From Halobacterium rubrum (GTDB lineage Archaea; Halobacteriota; Halobacteria; Halobacteriales; Halobacteriaceae), in the NCBI RefSeq assembly GCF_021729015.1, contig NZ_JAJQQZ010000004.1, positions 62,001 to 126,000 of the forward strand: DNA of 64,000 nt. Direction: 5' to 3'. A program made the translations under genes and the position numbers. Under the pieces are notes generated by a model that had not been told where the DNA came from, did no database searches, and saw only the letters and a program-made list of their open reading frames with translations. Shown here piece by piece: positions 59,721 to 64,000 of the stretch (positions within the stretch are counted from its first letter, which is position 1; each line of letters starts with the position of its first letter).

Positions 59721-60902
59721 ATGGACCCGTCTCACGGCCGGGCGCTGGTGCCGTCCGGGAACGACGCGTCGGCGTACACGTGCCTGCGGTCGCTGGCCGA
59801 CCACGGCATCGGCACGGTCGTCGCGTCGGACAAGCCCAGTCCACCCGCCGCAGCCTCCCGGTTCTGCGACGAGTTCGTCGACCTACCGTCGCCACGCGAA
59901 GACCTGCTCGCGTACCGGGACGCGCTCCTCGAGCACGCGGCCCGCGACGACGTCCACACCGTGATTCCGGTGCGCTGCGAGGACGGCTACCTGCTGTCGC
60001 GGTACCAGTCGCTGTTCGAGGAACACGTCTCGGTCGTCGCCCCGTCGATGGAGACACTGGAGGCAGTGCACGACCGCCTGCTGCTCGCCGAGGCCGCCGA
60101 GGCCGCCGGCGTGCCGGTGCCCGAGACGCGGCCCCTCTCCGGGGTCGACGACTGGGACGACGCCCGAATCGTCAAGGCCCGGTACAACGTCCTCGCGGAC
60201 GCCTACCTCGACGACTTCGGCGAGCGGGACGTGGACGTCGTCAAGGACCTCCACCACGTCGCCGCCGGCGACGCCGTCGACGCCGACAGCGTTCGGGAGT
60301 CGATGCGCCACGACCCCATCGTCCAGTCGTTCGTCGAGAAAGCCGGCGAGTACATGGTCGCCGCGCTCTGCGTCGACGGCGAGGTCGTGTCGTCGTTCCA
60401 GCACCGCCAGCTCCGCGGGAACTCCTACACGGGCGGCGGCGGCGTCTACCGCCGCTCGATGTACGACCCCGACCTCGAGTCCGTCGCCGTCGACCTCCTC
60501 GAACACCTCGACTACCACGGCCTCGCCTGCATCGAGTACATGCGGGAGGCCGGCACCGGCGACTACGTCCTCACCGAGATCAACCCCCGCATGTGGCAGT
60601 CGTTGCCGTCGACCGTCCACGCCGGCGCCGACTTCCCCTGGTACTACTGGCTCGCCGCCGCCGGCCGCGTCACGGACGTGGCTGACGACTACGAGATGGG
60701 CGTCGGCACCCACCTCCTGCACGGCGAAGCCGGCCACCTCGCGAGCGTGCTCACCGACGACTCGCCGAACGTCCCCCGGCCGACGCTCTCCGGGACGGCG
60801 TGGACCATCCTCGCGTCCGTGGTCGCCGAACCGCACTTCGACTACCTGAAAGCCGACGACCCCGGGCCGTTTCTGGCCGGCGTCCGGACGATGCTGTCCT
60901 GA
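59721..60902 (+). CDS. ATP-grasp domain ligase
   Basis: The 393-residue protein has a pre-ATP-grasp domain (ALVPSGNDASAYTCLRSLADH), then KARYNVLADAYLDDFGERDV (ATP-binding region), VQSFVEKAGEYMVAALCVDG, and the metal-binding end YVLTEINPRMWQSLPSTVHA. It resembles carbamoyl-phosphate-synthase-like ATP-grasp enzymes that join a carboxylate to an amine. In this cluster it could attach an amino acid to, or amidate, a uronic acid. Immediately after its stop lies a truncated unrelated gene, so this is the edge of the cluster. Confidence 0.85.
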   Translation: MDPSHGRALVPSGNDASAYTCLRSLADHGIGTVVASDKPSPPAAASRFCDEFVDLPSPREDLLAYRDALLEHAARDDVHTVIPVRCEDGYLLSRYQSLFEEHVSVVAPSMETLEAVHDRLLLAEAAEAAGVPVPETRPLSGVDDWDDARIVKARYNVLADAYLDDFGERDVDVVKDLHHVAAGDAVDADSVRESMRHDPIVQSFVEKAGEYMVAALCVDGEVVSSFQHRQLRGNSYTGGGGVYRRSMYDPDLESVAVDLLEHLDYHGLACIEYMREAGTGDYVLTEINPRMWQSLPSTVHAGADFPWYYWLAAAGRVTDVADDYEMGVGTHLLHGEAGHLASVLTDDSPNVPRPTLSGTAWTILASVVAEPHFDYLKADDPGPFLAGVRTMLS

Positions 60903-61209
60903 CGCCTACGTCGACGCTCTCCCGGACGGCGCGCTCGTCGGGGTGGTCGTCGAACAGCCGGAGCTGTCGGACGAGCGCCCCGTGGCTGTGGACGGCCGAG
61001 TGCCAGTCGTAGCAGCCGCAGAAGACGGGGTGGGTGTCGCTCGGGGCGTCGACGCCGTCGGCGGACTCGGCCTCCCGGACGTAGTGGGGGTACTCGGTCG
61101 CCACCGACGCCAGTGGGTGTTCCGCGAGGCGGCTCGCGTGCTCGTCGGTCAGCCAGTCGCTGCGGCCCGCGAGCAGCGTCCCGGTGTCGACCGTCTCGAA
61201 GTCGTCCAT
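60903..61209 (-). pseudogene. DUF2891 gene, only the N-terminal part remains
   Basis: From the ATG at 61209 the frame reads LLAGRSDWLTDEHASRLAEH, SVATEYPHYVREAESADG, HPVFCGCYDWHSAVHSHGAL and VRQLRLFDDHPDERAVRESV, the characteristic start of DUF2891 proteins, which are normally well over 300 residues. Similarity ends after about 100 residues, exactly at the stop codon of the ATP-grasp gene on the other strand; beyond it the frame is only antisense to that gene. The 3' two-thirds have been lost or replaced. Confidence 0.75.
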
Positions 61210-61251
61210 ACCGTGGGCGCTCTCGCCCCAGTCATAGGGCTGTGGGCGGGC

Positions 61252-62868
61252 CTACTCGATGTACCCCAGTCCCCTGAGGCGGTCCTCGACGTCGCTGGCG
61301 TCTCCGTCGACGCCCCGTTCTCCGCCGGGGTCGCCGGCGTCGTAGTCGAGGTCGACGTACGCCGGGTCCCGTGCCGCCGGCTCCCCGTCGGGTTCGAACG
61401 CCGCCTGAAGCACGTTCCCGTCGACGTGCTCGGGCACGGGGTCCCCGATGGCGTGCAGCACGGTCGGCGCCACGTCTACGACGGAGGCGTCCCGGACGCG
61501 GCTGCCGCCCTGCATCCCGGGTCCCCACGCGAAGAACACGCCCTCGGGCCGGTGGCCGGCGGCCTTCGTGTCGGCGTCGTGGAACACCTCCTCGGTGAGC
61601 ATCGTCAGCACCTCGTAGCCGCCTCGGCCCGACAGCACGAGGTCGGGCGCGCTGTCGTCGCGCGGGAACAGGTCGCCGCCGTCGGCCACGTCGAAGACAC
61701 GGTCGCCGGTCTCGGGGTCCGTGACGCCCTCGAACAGCTCGACCAGTTCGGCCTTCACCGCCGGGCGCTGGGCGGGGTCGACGACGCCGTCCTCGAAGCG
61801 CGCGGTGTCGTTCACGTAGACGTTCCCGGCGCCGTGGGCGAACGCCGCCGTGTTCGCGTGGTCGACGTCGTAGAGGCTGTGCTCGCCCGGCACCTGCATC
61901 GCCGCGACGTCCACGAACCCCTGCGGGACGTAGTCGACCAGCGCCTGCTCGCTGATGCCGATGCGTTCGAGCTTCGACAGCACGCTGTCCTTGTCGATGC
62001 CGAGGCCCGCGAGCACGCCGCGCACGCCGGACTGCTCGTGGGGCACGAGGTAGCCGGCGTCCTCGAGGAGCTTCGGCGCCGACACCACCGTCTCGTTCGG
62101 CCCGAAGCCGTGGTCCGAGACCACCGTCAGCAGCGCGTCGTGCTCGGCGGCGTACTCCATCACGTCCCCCACAACGTCGTCGAATCGCTCGTACCACGAC
62201 AGCAAGACGTCCTCGTCCCAGACGAGGTGCTGGAGGCGGTCGGGCGCCGTGTACACGAAGAAGAACAGCCGCCAGTCGTCGCCAACCCGCTGCTGGAGCG
62301 TCTCCCGGAGTGCGTTCCGCGCCGCGAGGAGGTCGGCGAGGTCGTCCTGGAACTCGCCCTCGCGGTCGGCGTACTCCCCCCAGTCCAGCCCGATCTCGTA
62401 GCCGGGAATCTCGTCGGCGACCGCGTCGACGAGGCCCGGCGGGTGCGCGAACCCCTCGTCGCGCCGCGGCGTCATCATCCCGGAGACCACTGCGCCGTCG
62501 ACGTCCGTGGCGGGGTACGTCATCGGGACGTTGCCGGCGACTGCCGGCTCCACGAGCTCCCAGAGCGCGGGTCGGGCGACGTCCCCGCTCGTGTTCATCC
62601 GGTGGGTGTGGTCCGATTGCAGCCGCTGGAAGTCGTAGACACCGTGCTGGTCCGGCCACGTCCCGGTCGCGATGGAGGGCCACGCGAGCGCAGTGTGTGC
62701 AGGCGTCGTGCTCTCGAGGACGCCGCTGGCGCCCTCGTCGAACAGCCGCCCGAAGTTCGGGAGGTGGCCGGCCTCGACCCAGTCTCGCAGCAGTCCCCAC
62801 GGCACGCCGTCGAGCCCGAGGACGACTGCCCGGTCGGCTCCTGGCGGCTCGCTGTCGGAGTCGGTCAT
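61252..62868 (-). CDS. Alkaline-phosphatase-superfamily phosphodiesterase/nucleotide pyrophosphatase-like enzyme
   Basis: The 538-residue protein keeps the full active site: Asp20 in AVVLGLDGVPW, nucleophile-position Thr59 in TTPAHTALAWPSIATG, Asp210 and His214 in YTAPDRLQHLVW, Asp252 and His253 in VVSDHGFGPNE, and a late His in AGHRPEGVFFAW. These bind two metals, usually zinc, and hydrolyse phosphate or sulfate esters. Relatives are frequent beside archaeal surface-glycan genes. The degenerate paralogue is at 41096. It has no signal peptide. Confidence 0.88.
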   Translation of the reverse strand: MTDSDSEPPGADRAVVLGLDGVPWGLLRDWVEAGHLPNFGRLFDEGASGVLESTTPAHTALAWPSIATGTWPDQHGVYDFQRLQSDHTHRMNTSGDVARPALWELVEPAVAGNVPMTYPATDVDGAVVSGMMTPRRDEGFAHPPGLVDAVADEIPGYEIGLDWGEYADREGEFQDDLADLLAARNALRETLQQRVGDDWRLFFFVYTAPDRLQHLVWDEDVLLSWYERFDDVVGDVMEYAAEHDALLTVVSDHGFGPNETVVSAPKLLEDAGYLVPHEQSGVRGVLAGLGIDKDSVLSKLERIGISEQALVDYVPQGFVDVAAMQVPGEHSLYDVDHANTAAFAHGAGNVYVNDTARFEDGVVDPAQRPAVKAELVELFEGVTDPETGDRVFDVADGGDLFPRDDSAPDLVLSGRGGYEVLTMLTEEVFHDADTKAAGHRPEGVFFAWGPGMQGGSRVRDASVVDVAPTVLHAIGDPVPEHVDGNVLQAAFEPDGEPAARDPAYVDLDYDAGDPGGERGVDGDASDVEDRLRGLGYIE

Positions 62869-62898
62869 CGTGCCCGACGACTCGGTGACGCGGCTTCG

Positions 62899-63717
62899 TT
62901 ATCCGCTACTTGTCACCGTCTCACGGCTCTCTACCGGCAGGTCGGGGTGTTCCGGGTCGGCGTCCACAGGCTCGCCGCGAGCCGCCGCGTCCCGGGTCGC
63001 CTGCCAGTCGGCGTGCCGCCAGAGCACGCGCACCGGAATCTCGTCGAGGCCCAGCAGCTTCGCGATACAGAGCCGGTTGCGGCCGTCGGCGAACAGCACC
63101 TCGCCGTCCCGACCGACGTGGACCGCCACCTCGTTCTTGCGTCGCTCGGTCGGCAGCCGGGGCGGGCGGCCGAGCGTCGGGTCGTCGGCCGCCGCGAGCT
63201 CGGCCTGTGACTGGAACCCCTCGGTGGCGATGGACTCGTAGAGGTCGTCGAGGCGCTCGCAGCGCGCCTCCAGGGCCGCCCGCGAGTCACAGCCCCAGCG
63301 GGTCTGCCCGCGCTCGATTTCGGCGACGACGCGGTCGAAGAACTCGGTCTCCGTCCACGGGACGCCGTCCTCGAAGTGTGCCTCGTACGCCCGGTAGACG
63401 TCGAGGTCGATGAACCGACGGTCGACGAGGTCCCAGTCGCCACCGCACACGACGCCCGCCCGGCGGTACATCGGCCGGGCCTCGTCCGCAACGCGTTCGA
63501 TGCGCGCCGGGTCGACGTGCACCAGCCGGTAGGGCCGCGGCGGCGCGTCGTATCGGAGCTGGTTCTGCATCCGGGTAGTGGCGACGTACGCCCTCGCGTA
63601 CCGGTCGCGGGCGACGACCAGCCACGCTGCGAGCCCGCGCGGGGTGGCACCAGACGCCAGCCGGCCGGCACGGAGCACCGTCCTGTCGACCGCCCGCAGC
63701 ATCGACCTGAACGCCAT
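62899..63717 (-). CDS. Unknown protein with ParB-like domain, polysaccharide region
   Basis: The 272-residue protein has a basic N-terminus, a middle part with WDLVDRRFIDLDVYRAYEAH and VPWTETEFFDRVVAEIERGQ, and a C-terminal ParB/sulfiredoxin-like segment: EVAVHVGRDGEVLFADGRNR followed by LCIAKLLGLDEIPVRVLWRH. ParB-like folds can be nucleases, kinases or CTPases, so the activity cannot be named. It follows the partial gene after 3 bp and ends 31 bp before the phosphodiesterase start, so all three form one operon. Confidence 0.7.
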   Translation of the reverse strand: MAFRSMLRAVDRTVLRAGRLASGATPRGLAAWLVVARDRYARAYVATTRMQNQLRYDAPPRPYRLVHVDPARIERVADEARPMYRRAGVVCGGDWDLVDRRFIDLDVYRAYEAHFEDGVPWTETEFFDRVVAEIERGQTRWGCDSRAALEARCERLDDLYESIATEGFQSQAELAAADDPTLGRPPRLPTERRKNEVAVHVGRDGEVLFADGRNRLCIAKLLGLDEIPVRVLWRHADWQATRDAAARGEPVDADPEHPDLPVESRETVTSSG

Positions 63718-63720
63718 CGG

Positions 63721-63999
63721 TCAGTCGTCGTCGTCGACGGCGGTCTCGACGGCGTCGCCGTGGCGGTCGGTGTCCCGTTCGGCCGCCGACCGGACGGCCG
63801 CCATCAGTTCCATCGTCCACCGGGACTCCGCCAGTGGCACGGGCATGTCGGCGTCCCCGAGCAGCGCGCGCGCCTCGGCATCTGTCTGGTAGTAGTGTGG
63901 GTTCAGCAGGCGTTTGGACTCCCAGTCGTCGCCGCGCTGGCGGCGCAGGACGGCGCGGGCGTTCGCGACGGTGCCGGCGATGCGGTCGGCGGCCTGGTC
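63721..63999 (-). CDS. Partial protein, C-terminal end only
   Basis: The last 92 residues of a gene that enters from beyond the window are visible: DQAADRIAGTVANARAVLRR, then KRLLNPHYYQTDAEARALLG and a very acidic tail ending DDDD. No motif identifies it. The next gene starts 3 bp after its stop, so it belongs to the same operon as the ParB-like and phosphodiesterase genes. Confidence 0.6.
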   Translation of the reverse strand, partial: DQAADRIAGTVANARAVLRRQRGDDWESKRLLNPHYYQTDAEARALLGDADMPVPLAESRWTMELMAAVRSAAERDTDRHGDAVETAVDDDD

Positions 64000-64000
64000 G

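Noticed and set aside
60943-63210. A 755-codon plus-strand open frame over the phosphodiesterase region
   Set aside because: Antisense to the phosphodiesterase and ParB-like genes; repetitive Val/Asp/Arg composition and no recognisable motif.

Overview
The window is a high-GC, gene-dense piece of a haloarchaeal chromosome, most like Halobacterium and relatives. Supporting this are very acidic proteins, twin-arginine and lipobox signals, PGF-CTERM-type C-termini, leaderless or GTG starts, haloarchaeal small-protein families (DUF3054, HalOD1, a DUF7563-like zinc finger) and archaeal information genes: FEN1, Trm5, diphthine synthase, Gar1, SRP19 and the L11/L1/L10/L12 cluster. No rRNA, transposase, integrase or CRISPR array was seen. 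One tRNA gene, tRNA-Thr(CGT), is present.

Layout. 0-3.6 kb: two PH-domain membrane proteins and fumarase. 3.7-8.1 kb: a complete CUT1-type sugar ABC importer (binding lipoprotein, two permeases, ATPase). 8-16.5 kb: housekeeping genes (BolA, FEN1, GNAT acetyltransferase, methyltransferase, MFS transporter, ornithine cyclodeaminase-family enzyme, presenilin-type protease, Gar1, SRP19). 16.5-22.7 kb: a cobalamin-type ABC importer (BtuF/BtuC/BtuD), then a membrane-anchored HExxH protease and a nuclease lipoprotein. 22.9-27.1 kb: two adjacent sensor histidine kinases and an unknown helical protein. 28.1-28.7 kb: tRNA-Thr with duplicated tRNA 3'-end fragments beside it. 28.8-36.9 kb: tRNA and translation-factor modification genes (Trm5, DphB, TrmO-like), a DRG GTPase, then ribosomal proteins L11, L1, L10 and L12. 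37-38.6 kb: a TctA-like membrane protein and a dead dodecin gene.

38.6-64 kb is the accessory part, a surface-polysaccharide region. It opens with two homologous right-handed beta-helix secreted proteins and a degenerate alkaline-phosphatase-superfamily protein. The core is a run of overlapping genes from 46.4 to 60.9 kb. Four of them (hexapeptide acetyltransferase, DegT aminotransferase, Gfo/Idh/MocA oxidoreductase, UDP-sugar 6-dehydrogenase) match the WbpD/E/B/A set that makes UDP-2,3-diacetamido-2,3-dideoxyglucuronate. They are followed by deacetylase, DUF354, deacetylase, FemAB-like transferase, glycosyltransferase, a polymerase or GT-C-like membrane protein, a Wzx-type flippase, an epimerase and an ATP-grasp ligase. 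Together they could make an activated diamino-uronic acid sugar, assemble and modify a glycan, and export it. The right edge is a DUF2891 gene truncated exactly at the end of the ATP-grasp gene, then an intact phosphodiesterase-like gene, a ParB-like-domain protein and a gene cut by the window end.

Two shared sequence signals tie this region together. A CATAACAAT-like box lies upstream of six genes or operons, about 26 nt before the start codon in three of them. CCTAC/GTAGG inverted repeats cluster upstream of the beta-helix and degenerate phosphatase genes. These, the degenerate phosphatase, the dodecin pseudogene and the tRNA-Thr repeat array are the main points worth a second look.
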